DNA from: SXZD01 sp034680345 | GTDB taxonomy: Bacteria > Pseudomonadota > Gammaproteobacteria > Burkholderiales > Burkholderiaceae_B | Assembly (NCBI GenBank): GCA_034680345.1 | Contig: JAXISZ010000006.1 | Location: 29,507 to 93,506, forward strand | Reading direction: 5' to 3' | Length of the DNA: 64,000 bases | In this document: one piece after another, positions 17,347 through 26,089 of the stretch | Layout: every line of letters starts with the position of its first letter | Position numbering within the stretch: the first letter of the stretch is position 1 | Translations under genes and position numbers: made by a program | The notes under the pieces: model-generated | Seen by the model: the letters and a program-made list of their open reading frames with translations, nothing else | The model's database searches: none | What the model was told of the DNA's origin: nothing

Positions 17347-18570
17347 ATGGCAAGTGCTGGCAGCATACAAATGCATGTTTTTGCTACAGGGAATGAAATA
17401 AAAGAAGAAAATCAAATAAACAAAAAAGAACCAAACAAACAAGAGCTACTCGAGAAAATAAAAAAGGCAAAAGGTGAAAAACTTGTTAAATTGGTTCATG
17501 ATGGTTTGGCTGAAAACATAATTAGTAGTCAAGAACTGGAAAACATACAGAATAGCAGTAGTGTGCTGCTCTTAAATAATTCAGACAACAAAACATCATT
17601 CCTGCAATCTCTATTTGATGGAATTCCTGTGGGGAAGCGTACCGTTCGTGATAGAAAGGCTCTTAAAGAAAGAGCTCAAGAATTCATGCAAGACAACAAT
17701 TACAAGTCCATCACAATTGTGCGTCAAACTGAACGTAATGAGCCAGAAGTTTTTACTTTTTATAACCAGCGCCCACCCCGTGCTTACTTTAAAATGTTTG
17801 GTAAAAAAATGAATTTCAATTTGAAATGTCTTTTCAAAATTCCTTCTGCGAATGTATCAGAAAAGCACACATTGACAGATTTTGATGACTGTTTGCCCTC
17901 ATGTAATGACAGCAGTGATGAAGGTTTGTTAGAAGCGAATTCTCAGGAAATTATGGAATGGCTAAAAAAATGTAAACCAGAGACTACAGGAGTAGTAGCA
18001 GTTGACTCAAATCCAAGTATAGATCTCGAACAATCGGCTACAGAAGTAGGCGTAGTTGAGGAACAAAAAGCACTAAGCTCAGAAGAATCTACTATACCAA
18101 ATATAGGATTCGAACAATGTCTTGAAATATTAAAAAAATTAGAAAATTGTACTACACAAGACGATTGTAAAAAAATATTATCAACAGAGAAGATAAACGC
18201 TAACGCACGAATTAATGGTACCCAGACAACATTATTACACGTAGCTAGTTGCAACGACTATGTAAATGCTGTTAAGCTATTAACAGCTGCGAAGGCAAAC
18301 GTTAACGCAAAAAATGAAGAAGGCGACACACCATTACACCTAGCTTGTTCAGAAGACGATGTAGCTGTTTTTAATGCATTAAAAGATGCGGGAGCAGACC
18401 TTAAGGCAGAAGATAAGCTAGGCCGGACACCATTAAAGATCGCTTCACAGATGGGTCATACCAAAATTTTTGAGGCATTAATAGCTGCGCAACAAAACGC
18501 TAACAAAAACACAAACAATGAGACACCAGCATACCAACCGATGAATCCTTTTCAACAGCCAGAATCATGA
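17347..18570 (+). CDS. Ankyrin-repeat protein, candidate effector
   Basis: A 407-residue protein with a good Shine-Dalgarno (AGGAG) before ATG 17347. Residues about 1-285 match no family I recognise. They are polar and lysine-rich, with an acidic Ser/Glu-rich stretch near 185-250. Residues about 290-387 form three ankyrin repeats (TTLLHVA, DTPLHLAC, RTPLKIAS) with the NVNAK and DLKAED turns. The tail is Asn/Gln/Pro-rich. There is no signal peptide or membrane segment. The gene is more A-rich than its neighbours and is followed by a Ulp1-like protease. Ankyrin proteins of this build are often host-directed in intracellular bacteria; that role is inference here. Confidence 0.82.
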   Translation: MASAGSIQMHVFATGNEIKEENQINKKEPNKQELLEKIKKAKGEKLVKLVHDGLAENIISSQELENIQNSSSVLLLNNSDNKTSFLQSLFDGIPVGKRTVRDRKALKERAQEFMQDNNYKSITIVRQTERNEPEVFTFYNQRPPRAYFKMFGKKMNFNLKCLFKIPSANVSEKHTLTDFDDCLPSCNDSSDEGLLEANSQEIMEWLKKCKPETTGVVAVDSNPSIDLEQSATEVGVVEEQKALSSEESTIPNIGFEQCLEILKKLENCTTQDDCKKILSTEKINANARINGTQTTLLHVASCNDYVNAVKLLTAAKANVNAKNEEGDTPLHLACSEDDVAVFNALKDAGADLKAEDKLGRTPLKIASQMGHTKIFEALIAAQQNANKNTNNETPAYQPMNPFQQPES

Positions 18571-18720
18571 ATCCTTTTATATGGCTAGATTAGGGAAACG
18601 GCGAAGATACAGATGATGATGGTTCATTAAATAGAAGCCGGAGGTCGAGTTTTTAAAATGATCTGGAACTTCCATGATAAAGTTGACCACATAGTTGAAT
18701 ATGAAATTTTGTGAGTATTT

Positions 18721-19944
18721 ATGAGTATCCTACCTTTTCGTTTTAAGTTCCCTTTTCTGGGCGCATTCAATTCAAATATAAATCGAGCATTTTCACGCGG
18801 TAATTTTTCAAGTCTTGCTACATCAAAATCTTTGTTGCTAGAACGCTGTAGTAACTCTTTGGGTATAGCCGCTTCTTGCTTTAAAACGCAGTCTAACAAA
18901 TCGTCCATTTATAATGGAGGGTTGAATTATTTGGGTGAAGCGGGTTTGACTGAACAAGGGCAATTTGACCCCACGTGTCGCGCTACCAATTTTGGGCAAG
19001 TTGATCAATCAACACTAAAAAATAGGGGTTTAATTAACAACAGCGCTATTCAAATGCAAAAAGGAGCTTTGTCATGTCTTGCCAAAAAAACTGTTCATCA
19101 GCAGTCTGCACAAAAGCCCGAGGTTGCTCCGATTTTAGCGTCTTTCTCTAGATTAAAATCACACAAAAGTGACTTTGATTCTAAAGGTTCAAGCCCTCAA
19201 TACACTGGACAGTACCATGTAAGTGATAGTAGCAGTGAAGGCGGTGTTCTATCAGTTTCAATTACAAATCCTAAAGAGCACCCCGCATATTCTTTGACTC
19301 AGCCAGGTACTTTTATAGACTCCCTTATTCTTCAAGCTTGGGGTAAGCGTTTACAAGAAATTAACCCTAATTTATTGATGGCTGATCCCACCCGTTTATC
19401 TAAAAATTTTATAGACGACATATTTACACAAAACACTGGCAAACTTACCCCAGGACAATGGATGTGCGTGCCAGTGAATTGTTGTACTCACTATGACGAT
19501 CCTCAAGCGAGCGACAATAAAAGTGGTAACCATTGGATTTTATGTGCCGTGCGTTACAGCCAAGATCCAAAAGACCGTGAATTTTTGGTGTTTGATTCAT
19601 TACAAACTCAACGTTCGCTGCAACAAAAAATTCGTTCTTCGGTTGGTCAGTCTAACAATAAGATTAAATTTATTTCTGGGGATCTACAAGAAAAGCGATA
19701 TCCAAATGGGTGTGGTGTGCTTGTGGCAAAAGCAATGCAGGAACTGGCTATTGAAGGCTTAGATAACTTAGATAAAAACCCACATGACATCTTGTTGTCC
19801 TTTCATAACTCTGTAGGCCAAAGCAATCAACAACCCTTAGCGGAACAACGGGCCAGACAGGACGACTTAAATTTCCGTTCACGTCTGCAACGTATCTTTT
19901 ATCAATCACAGTCAGATTTGTTGGCTTTAAAAAATCGGGTTTAG
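18721..19944 (+). CDS. Ulp1/C48-like (CE clan) cysteine protease, candidate effector
   Basis: A 407-residue protein. Residues about 195-345 have the layout of CE-clan peptidases (Ulp1, SENP, ChlaDub, ElaD, XopD). There is an N-terminal helical LILQAWGKRLQ segment, then SGNHWILCAV with His271-Trp272, FLVFDSLQ with Asp292, a candidate oxyanion Gln323, and YPNGCGV with Cys331. The Gln-Cys spacing is 8, against 6 in Ulp1, so the Gln is less certain. Family members remove ubiquitin or SUMO, or acetylate proteins. Residues 1-190 are Ser/Asn-rich without recognisable domains, as in secreted effectors. No signal peptide is seen. It follows the ankyrin gene by 150 bp. Confidence 0.75.
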   Translation: MSILPFRFKFPFLGAFNSNINRAFSRGNFSSLATSKSLLLERCSNSLGIAASCFKTQSNKSSIYNGGLNYLGEAGLTEQGQFDPTCRATNFGQVDQSTLKNRGLINNSAIQMQKGALSCLAKKTVHQQSAQKPEVAPILASFSRLKSHKSDFDSKGSSPQYTGQYHVSDSSSEGGVLSVSITNPKEHPAYSLTQPGTFIDSLILQAWGKRLQEINPNLLMADPTRLSKNFIDDIFTQNTGKLTPGQWMCVPVNCCTHYDDPQASDNKSGNHWILCAVRYSQDPKDREFLVFDSLQTQRSLQQKIRSSVGQSNNKIKFISGDLQEKRYPNGCGVLVAKAMQELAIEGLDNLDKNPHDILLSFHNSVGQSNQQPLAEQRARQDDLNFRSRLQRIFYQSQSDLLALKNRV

Positions 19945-19945
19945 T

Positions 19946-19981
19946 TTTGCACAATTATTTGTTTAACAAATCTTGTGCAAA
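19946..19981. terminator. Long symmetric hairpin just after the protease gene
   Basis: TTTGCACAA (19946-19954) pairs exactly with TTGTGCAAA (19973-19981), and an inner TTTGTT/AACAAA pairs again within the loop. It begins 2 bp after the stop codon. No T-run follows directly, so it may be a terminator or an RNA-stabilising element. Confidence 0.5.
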
Positions 19982-20035
19982 TAAAGTTTTCCCCTGTTAG
20001 CATGACACTTATTCATTTATAAAAGTGAGTTAGTA

Positions 20036-20710
20036 GTGGATTTTATAGATTTAGGAACAGGTTCTTTTTGGTTGGCTGTTGGACAAATCATATTAATTGA
20101 CATTTTATTGGGTGGTGATAATGCGGTGGTGATTGCGTTGGCCTGTCGTCGTTTGTCAGTTAACCAACGCAAACAAGGTATTTTTTGGGGGGTGGTTGGT
20201 GCCATTGCCTTACGAATTTTTTTAATCTTTTTTGCATTACAGCTGTTGCAAATTCCATTTTTAAAAATTGCGGGTGGTTTTTTATTGTTTTGGATTGGTG
20301 CGCAGCTCTTGAAACAGGGGGGGGATGATCAGCACGAAGTGGCTGGATCATCAACTTTGCTGGGGGCTATTAAAACCATTATCATAGCCGATGCGGTTAT
20401 GAGTATTGACAACGTGATTGCAGTGGCTGGGGCCGCTCGGGGCAACATGGCTTTGGTAATCTTTGGTATTGTTGTCAGTATTCCTATTATTGTTTGGGGT
20501 AGTCAGTTGGTCATTAAACTGATGGACCGTTTTCCGTTTGTTATCACTTTAGGTGCGGGTTTGTTGGGATGGATTGGTGGCGAAATGATTGTGGCTGATC
20601 AAATTTTGAATCCGTTTATTTCACAAATGCATTCTGTAACAAAATACCTTGCAGCAACTTTGGGGGCTGTTTTTGTTGTGTTACTGGGGCGAACTCTTAA
20701 GCGAAAGTAA
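20036..20710 (+). CDS. TerC-family integral membrane protein (YjbE type)
   Basis: A 224-residue inner-membrane protein with about seven hydrophobic helices. It has the two acidic TerC signatures: LLGGDNAVVIALA (about residues 25-37) and ADAVMSIDNVIAVA (about 118-131). Members export manganese or calcium or protect against metal stress. I infer a metal-export role from the family only. The start is GTG 20036. A terminator follows at 20770. There is no room upstream for a yybP-ykoY manganese riboswitch, which often precedes this family. Confidence 0.9.
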   Translation: MDFIDLGTGSFWLAVGQIILIDILLGGDNAVVIALACRRLSVNQRKQGIFWGVVGAIALRIFLIFFALQLLQIPFLKIAGGFLLFWIGAQLLKQGGDDQHEVAGSSTLLGAIKTIIIADAVMSIDNVIAVAGAARGNMALVIFGIVVSIPIIVWGSQLVIKLMDRFPFVITLGAGLLGWIGGEMIVADQILNPFISQMHSVTKYLAATLGAVFVVLLGRTLKRK

Positions 20711-20769
20711 TTTACAAAAAATTAATAATAAATTGAAATTGATAAAAAAGATTTTTTTCAGTTGAACAT

Positions 20770-20798
20770 CCTCAAATTGCTCAATTTAGGCTTTTTTT
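20770..20798 (+). terminator. Intrinsic terminator after terC
   Basis: CCTCAAATTG pairs with CAATTTAGG with one bulged C, followed by CTTTTTTT. It lies 60 bp after the terC stop. Confidence 0.6.
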
Positions 20799-21238
20799 AA
20801 ACATTTAACCAAGCTTTAATAAAACCTGAACACAAATTTAAAACCAGCTTTTAAACTGGCTTATGAAGTAACTCAGTAGACGTTTCCAGCCGCAGATGTA
20901 TTTTTTTGCTGGGTTGGTGTTGTTTACTGTGGTTGTATTTGTTGCTTTACTTGTTATTTTTGAAGCGCAGGTGTTCTGAATGCTTGAATGTTTGGGCCGG
21001 TTCGCCTAGAAGCATAAATAGTACAAATGGGTTGTTGCTGACTTGTGACCTTGCTTGTTTTGAATGTGAGGTTGTCAAGCCAACCCCTCATGATAAATTT
21101 ATATCTATTTGTTTTTTTAATTTTTTATTCCAAAAATAAACAGTTTTTTTGGGATGCTTGTTTGTTGTTTAAAATTTTTGATTCAATGGTTTTTGATTGA
21201 TTTGGTAAACTACGGTTTTTACCAAAAAGAGTTAACCC
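20799..21238. other. AT-rich intergenic region upstream of the amino-acid binding protein
   Basis: These 440 bp hold no convincing gene. A small hairpin (CCAG...CTGG, about 20844-20860) is visible. The stretch just before ATG 21239 probably carries the promoter. The short open frames here lack ribosome sites and family resemblance. Confidence 0.45.
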
Positions 21239-22390
21239 ATGAAAACAATCAATATTATGAAGCAGGTTTTCTGTACACTTTTGGCGCCAAGCATGTTGCT
21301 GGGTTTGCAGCCTGCTCAAGCCAAAGAAATTGTTGTTAAAATTGGCCATGTGGCGCCCATGTCTGGGCCACAAGCACATTATGGTAAAGACAACGAAAAC
21401 GGCGCTCGCTTAGCAATTGAAGACTTAAATAAAATGGGCATAACCATTGCAGGTGCAACGGCGCGTTTTGAACTGTTACCCCAAGATGACGCTGCTGACC
21501 CTAAGCAAGGAGCATTGGTAGCTCAAAAATTGTGTGACTCTAAAGTAGTGGGTGTCATTGGCCATTTAAACAGTGGTACCACTATACCATCCTCTCGTAT
21601 TTACAATGATTGTGGTTTGGTTCAAATTACGCCAGCAGCAACTAACCCTAAAATTACGCAACAAGGTTACAAAGGTCTGTTTCGTACCATAGCCCATGAC
21701 GGAGCGCTTGGTGTTGCTTTGGCAAATTATGCGCTTGGGGAATTGAAAGCAAAAAAAATTGCTGTGATCGATGATCGTACGGGTTACGGTCAGCCCTTGG
21801 CCGATATTTTTGTAGAGACCATTAAAAAATTAGGCGGGCAGGTGGTGGATCGTCAATACACCAGCGATAAAGCAACTGATTTTAACGCTATATTAACGGC
21901 AGTCAAGGCTAAAAACCCTGATATTATTTTCTATGGTGGTATGGATGCTCAGGCAGGCCCTATGTTGCGTCAAATGAAGGCGTTAAACATTAAAGCAAAA
22001 TTTATGGGGGGTGACGGAATCTGCACAACAGAATTGTTAAAACTAGGCGCAGGTAACGTAGGTACCAATGTAATCTGTGGAGAAGGCGGCATGGATATTA
22101 ATAAAATGACAGGTGGCAGCGTTTTTGAAAAACGTTATAAAGAAACGTTCAACTCAGATATTCAGGTTTACGCCCCGTTTGTTTATGACGCAACCATGCT
22201 TTTAGGCAGTGCAATACAAAAGGCCAATTCAATTGAGCCTGCAAAATATTTGCCAGTTTTGCGCAACATTGAATACAAAGGTTTAGTGGGTCTTATCAAG
22301 TTTGATGAAAAAGGTGACATTCTCAATGGTGCTATAACTTTGCGCACTTATGCAGAGGGTAGAAAAAAAGCATTGGCAGTGATTCAGTGA
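21239..22390 (+). CDS. Branched-chain amino acid ABC transporter substrate-binding protein (LivJ/LivK type)
   Basis: A type I periplasmic binding protein of 383 residues. The signal peptide ends at QPAQA (residue 28). The mature protein starts IVVKIGHVAPMSGPQAHYGKDNENGARLAIED, the usual Leu/Ile/Val-binding block. The GVIGHLNSGTTIPSS ligand loop (about residues 103-117), the DDRTGYGQPLAD hinge and the YAPFVYDATMLL segment are all present. No liv permease or ATPase genes are adjacent, so it is an orphan binding protein or serves a distant transporter. A strong terminator follows. Confidence 0.92.
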   Translation: MKTINIMKQVFCTLLAPSMLLGLQPAQAKEIVVKIGHVAPMSGPQAHYGKDNENGARLAIEDLNKMGITIAGATARFELLPQDDAADPKQGALVAQKLCDSKVVGVIGHLNSGTTIPSSRIYNDCGLVQITPAATNPKITQQGYKGLFRTIAHDGALGVALANYALGELKAKKIAVIDDRTGYGQPLADIFVETIKKLGGQVVDRQYTSDKATDFNAILTAVKAKNPDIIFYGGMDAQAGPMLRQMKALNIKAKFMGGDGICTTELLKLGAGNVGTNVICGEGGMDINKMTGGSVFEKRYKETFNSDIQVYAPFVYDATMLLGSAIQKANSIEPAKYLPVLRNIEYKGLVGLIKFDEKGDILNGAITLRTYAEGRKKALAVIQ

Positions 22391-22440
22391 TTTTTTAGAT
22401 TTGCCTTTAATACAAAACCAAGGTCATCAAACAGCCCCAA

Positions 22441-22473
22441 CGGCCGCTAGATAGCGGCTGCGGGCCATTTTTT
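22441..22473 (+). terminator. Intrinsic terminator after the binding-protein gene
   Basis: GCCGCTA (22443-22449) pairs with TAGCGGC (22452-22458) within a GC-rich hairpin, and TTTTTT follows at about 22468. It may also help end the convergent cytochrome gene. Confidence 0.7.
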
Positions 22474-22496
22474 GTGCTGATGAATGTGTTTCGATA

Positions 22497-22808
22497 TTAC
22501 TTGACGCTTAAAACCCATTTGGCCAATGTTTGTGCGTCTTGATCATTTACGTTGGGGTGAGCTGGCATAGGCATTTGGCCCCAAACACCGGAACCGCCTT
22601 TTTGAATTTTGTTGGCCAATTTATTGACAGCAGAGGCATCTCCTTTGTATTTGGCTGCTACATCTTTAAAAGCAGGGCCAACCAGTTTTTGATCAACGGC
22701 GTGGCATGCCAAACAGTTTTTGCTTTTGGCCAGTTCTGGGCTTGCAAAAGACAGTACGGGTAAAACAGACAGAGTTATAAATGCGAATAAACCATTGATG
22801 CGCGGCAT
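22497..22808 (-). CDS. Class I cytochrome c (c551/c552 type)
   Basis: A small periplasmic electron carrier of 103 residues. The signal peptide runs to about FASPE (residue 24). Haem attaches at CLACH (residues 32-36). The axial methionine is in GQMPMPAHP (residue 79 or 81). The LVGPAFKDVAAKY segment is typical of cytochrome c8/c551. It donates electrons to an oxidase or reductase elsewhere. It stands alone, with AAGG just upstream of the ATG on the minus strand and 637 bp to ilvD. Confidence 0.92.
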   Translation of the reverse strand: MPRINGLFAFITLSVLPVLSFASPELAKSKNCLACHAVDQKLVGPAFKDVAAKYKGDASAVNKLANKIQKGGSGVWGQMPMPAHPNVNDQDAQTLAKWVLSVK

Positions 22809-23445
22809 TTTGCTTTCCTTTAGTTAAGAAAATGAAACCACTTTAATTTTAAATGTTTTGTTGTAGAAGTGTAAGTAAAAAGTAAATTTTTTGACGACAA
22901 TAAAAGGTCCCAGTTTGTTGTCTTTTTCTAAGTCAGAATTTATATTAATTTCATCTAAAAAATTTTTAGTATGCTTTTATTTTGTAGGTAAAATAATTGG
23001 CTAAACTCTTGAGTTCACAGTTCCAGAATTTTTATCTTTTTGGTTTATTTTTTTACAATCAAGTGGTTAATTTTACTAGGTAATTTATTAAAATATTTTT
23101 ACCAATTAATCGGTTAAATATTGTTTTTGTTAAAATTTGATTTGTTTTTGAATTGCTTTTTTGTTTTTTGATTGGACACTATTTTTTTGTAGATACTTTG
23201 CATACACCCGTTGAGGTATTTAAAAATCACTTTTAATACATGTCATAATATAAATAAAGCTGGGTATAAGTTTTAATTTATAAAACATATAGATGAAACT
23301 GTATATTTTAAAGCCTTAGAAAACGTGGTAAATGTGGTGTCTAAATAGCATAATAAATGCATTAAATTAGTAAATTGATAAGACACCACGTTGTTTAAGT
23401 GATTAATTTTTACTTTAAGTTCCGGTTGATGGCAGTCTAAATAGG
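22809..23445. other. Long AT-rich gap between ilvD and the cytochrome gene
   Basis: These 637 bp are very AT-rich with no credible ORF. The only clear structure is a perfect 9-bp inverted repeat (23334-23342 with 23381-23389) downstream of ilvD. The rest shows T-rich runs only. Promoter elements for the cytochrome gene must lie near 22830-22900. Confidence 0.5.
23334..23389. repeat. 9-bp inverted repeat with 38-nt spacer downstream of ilvD
   Basis: GTGGTGTCT at 23334-23342 is the exact reverse complement of AGACACCAC at 23381-23389. The spacer contains a smaller palindrome (AATGCATT). It lies 57 bp past the ilvD stop. It could fold in the ilvD mRNA end, but no T-run makes it a standard terminator. 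Confidence 0.5.
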
Positions 23446-25125
23446 TTAGCTTTGATCAGTTACTGCACCTTCGCTAGCGCATTGCACCAGTTTTATGAAT
23501 TTGGCCAAAACCCCTCGGGTATACTTGGGTTTGGGTTGTGTCCATTGGGCGCGACGCTTAGCCAGTTCTTCATCTGAAACATTCAATTGCAATAGTTTTT
23601 GGTGGGCGTCAATGGTGATTGAATCGCCCTGGTGTACCAAAGCAATGGGTCCACCTACAAAAGCTTCAGGTGCTACGTGGCCTACAACCATGCCCCAAGT
23701 GCCACCAGAGAATCGACCGTCTGTAATTAGCCCTACCGATTCGCCCAACCCTTTGCCAATAATTGCTGAGGTTGGCGACAGCATTTCAGGCATTCCAGGG
23801 CCACCTTTAGGGCCTAGGTAGCGCAGAACCACAACGTCGCCTGCTTTAACTTTATCATCTAAAATGGCTTGCATGGCTGATTGTTCGTCTTCAAAAACCT
23901 GAGCAGGGCCGGTGATCACAGGATTTTTTAATCCTGTGATTTTTGCCACTGAACCAGAAGGCGCTAAATTGCCCCGCAATATGGCTAAATGCCCTTGAGC
24001 ATAAAGTGCTTTTTCAATGGGCAAAATAACCGACTGATCAGAGCGGGGTTGGCTCGGAACGTCTTTTAACAATTCAGCAATTGTTTGACCTGTAATGGTC
24101 AAACAATCACCATGAAGTAGGCCTGCGTCTAGTAAAATTTTCATAACTTGTGGAATACCACCAGCGCGGTGTAGGTCGGTAGCTACATATTGCCCAGAGG
24201 GTTTGAGGTCGCAAATGACAGGCACTTTTTGACGAATTTTTTCAAAATCGTCAATACTCCATTCTATGTCCGCTGCTTTAGCAATAGCCAAAAAATGTAA
24301 CACGGCATTGGTAGATCCACCAATAGCCATGATGACTGAAATGGCGTTTTCTATTGATTTTCGGGTAATAATATCGCGTGGTTTGATGTCTTTTTTTACC
24401 GCTTCAACCAACGCTTTTGCAGATTCGATAGCCGATTCGCGTTTTTCTGCGTCTTCATTGGCCATGGTTGATGAGTAGGGCAAGCTCATGCCCAGTGCCT
24501 CAAAAGAAGAACTCATGGTGTTGGCTGTGTACATTCCTCCACAAGAACCAGAGCCAGGGCAAGATTTTTTCTCAATGGCTTTGAAGTCTTCTTCTGCCAT
24601 GCGGCCTGCGGTAAATTCACCTACAGCTTCAAAGGCTGAAACAATGGTAAGGTCTTTGCCTTTGTGGTGTCCAGGTTTAATGGTGCCACCGTACACGTAA
24701 ATACCAGGCACGTTCATGCGCGCCAAAGCGATCATTCCGCCAGGCATGTTTTTATCGCAACCACCAATCACCACAACACCGTCCATCCATTGGCCTTGCA
24801 CTGCTGTTTCAATGCAATCGGCAATCACTTCACGGGAAACCAGTGAGTATTTCATGCCTTCAGTGCCCATAGACATACCGTCTGAAATGGTGGGTGTGCC
24901 AAAAACTTGTGGGTTGGCGTTATTTTCGCGGATGGCTTGAATAGCTGCATCGGCAAGGGTTTGTAAACCAGAGTTACATGGGGTGATGGTGGAATGACCA
25001 TTGGCCACGCCAATCATGGGTTTGTTAAAATCTTCCTCTTGGTAGCCCATGGCGTAGTACATGGCACGGTTGGGTGAACGGGCTACCCCTTGGGTAATAT
25101 TTTTCGAGCGGCGATTGTATGACAT
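23446..25125 (-). CDS. ilvD: Dihydroxy-acid dehydratase
   Basis: IlvD dehydrates dihydroxy-isovalerate and dihydroxy-methylvalerate in the isoleucine/valine pathway, using an Fe-S cluster. At 559 residues it matches the family. The cluster cysteines lie in HSTITPCNSG (residue 50), VIGGCDKNMPGG (about 119) and CPGSGSCGGMYTANTM (about 190-205). The carbamylated-Lys region and GRFSGG near the end are intact. It is transcribed alone and divergently from lgt. No other ilv genes are in the window. Confidence 0.97.
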   Translation of the reverse strand: MSYNRRSKNITQGVARSPNRAMYYAMGYQEEDFNKPMIGVANGHSTITPCNSGLQTLADAAIQAIRENNANPQVFGTPTISDGMSMGTEGMKYSLVSREVIADCIETAVQGQWMDGVVVIGGCDKNMPGGMIALARMNVPGIYVYGGTIKPGHHKGKDLTIVSAFEAVGEFTAGRMAEEDFKAIEKKSCPGSGSCGGMYTANTMSSSFEALGMSLPYSSTMANEDAEKRESAIESAKALVEAVKKDIKPRDIITRKSIENAISVIMAIGGSTNAVLHFLAIAKAADIEWSIDDFEKIRQKVPVICDLKPSGQYVATDLHRAGGIPQVMKILLDAGLLHGDCLTITGQTIAELLKDVPSQPRSDQSVILPIEKALYAQGHLAILRGNLAPSGSVAKITGLKNPVITGPAQVFEDEQSAMQAILDDKVKAGDVVVLRYLGPKGGPGMPEMLSPTSAIIGKGLGESVGLITDGRFSGGTWGMVVGHVAPEAFVGGPIALVHQGDSITIDAHQKLLQLNVSDEELAKRRAQWTQPKPKYTRGVLAKFIKLVQCASEGAVTDQS

Positions 25126-25291
25126 AAGATGGGTTGATTTCTAATTGAAAGGTTGGCTAGAAGACTGCGAAAATGTAACACTGTTTAGAAAATTTTAACG
25201 ATTTTAATGTAAAAAAATCATTCATATTTGCTGTTGACCATCATTCGCAGCTAAGAAAAACACGTTTTACTATTTTACTTTGAAGGTGAAA

Positions 25292-26089
25292 ATGATTCAT
25301 CCCCAATTTGATCCTGTTGCTTTGGCCATTGGGCCTTTAGCAATTCGTTGGTACGGTTTAATGTACTTATTGGCATTTGTTTTATTTGTTGTTTTATCAC
25401 GTCTTCGTCTTAAAGTGACACCAGCCATTAAGGCCGAAGACATTGACGAGCTGCTGACATGGGCCGTTTTAGGTGTAGTGCTGGGAGGGCGTTTGGGTTA
25501 TGTGTTATTTTATAAGCCAGGGTATTATGTTGTTAACCCATTGGAAATTTTGGCGATTTGGCATGGGGGCATGTCTTTTCATGGTGGTTTTTTGGGGGTT
25601 TTATTGGCTTGTACTGTATTTGCGCGCCGCAAGGGTTGGCGTCCCATGGACCTGCTTGATTTTGTGGCCCCTGCAGTGCCATTGGGTTTGGCTGCAGGTC
25701 GCCTTGGAAATTTTTTAAATGGTGAGCTTTGGGGCCGTCCCACTGATGTTGCTTGGGCGGTTGTGTTTCCACAGGCCGGTGACACTTTGGCGCGTCATCC
25801 CTCTCAGTTGTATCAAATGCTGCTAGAGGGGGGGCTGTTGTTTGTGATTTTGTGGTGGTTTGCCTCTCGCCCTCGTAAAACAGGTGCTGTTTCGGCGGTA
25901 TTTCTTTGTGGTTACGGATTGGCACGTTTTTTGGTTGAGTTTTTTCGAGAACCTGACTTTTTTTTGGGGCCACTGGCGTTAGCAATGACCATGGGGCAGT
26001 GGCTCAGTTTGCCTATGATTTTAGCGGGTTTACTGATGTTTGCTTGGTCTGATCGTCAGCCTTTGGGTTGGTGTAAACGTGCCCTTTAA
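25292..26089 (+). CDS. lgt: Prolipoprotein diacylglyceryl transferase
   Basis: Lgt adds diacylglycerol to the lipobox cysteine of prolipoproteins in the inner membrane, the first lipoprotein maturation step. It has seven membrane segments. Signature residues include WYGLMYLLAF, LGGRLGYVLFY, the HGGMSFHGGFLG motif (about residues 93-104) and AGRLGNFLNGELWGR (about 135-149). ATG 25292 is chosen over TTG 25280 because GAAGGTG lies just upstream and the family starts there. Its stop overlaps the stop of the convergent TauE gene by 3 bp. Lipoprotein substrates in this window are BamC, BamE and the patatin. Confidence 0.96.
   Translation: MIHPQFDPVALAIGPLAIRWYGLMYLLAFVLFVVLSRLRLKVTPAIKAEDIDELLTWAVLGVVLGGRLGYVLFYKPGYYVVNPLEILAIWHGGMSFHGGFLGVLLACTVFARRKGWRPMDLLDFVAPAVPLGLAAGRLGNFLNGELWGRPTDVAWAVVFPQAGDTLARHPSQLYQMLLEGGLLFVILWWFASRPRKTGAVSAVFLCGYGLARFLVEFFREPDFFLGPLALAMTMGQWLSLPMILAGLLMFAWSDRQPLGWCKRAL

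Noticed and set aside
18581..18660. Short frames between the ankyrin and protease genes, one reading an acidic then Arg/Ser-rich tail (DTDDDGSLNRSRRSSF)
   Set aside because: It looks like the tail of a lost gene but has no start, no ribosome site and no recognisable family. It is too short to call.
19945..20035. yybP-ykoY manganese riboswitch before terC
   Set aside because: Only 91 bp are available, much of it the protease-gene hairpin. The conserved riboswitch helices are absent.
20799..21139. Small plus-strand frame (77 codons) upstream of the amino-acid binding protein
   Set aside because: It is Cys/Leu-rich, with no ribosome site and no family resemblance, in AT-rich intergenic DNA.
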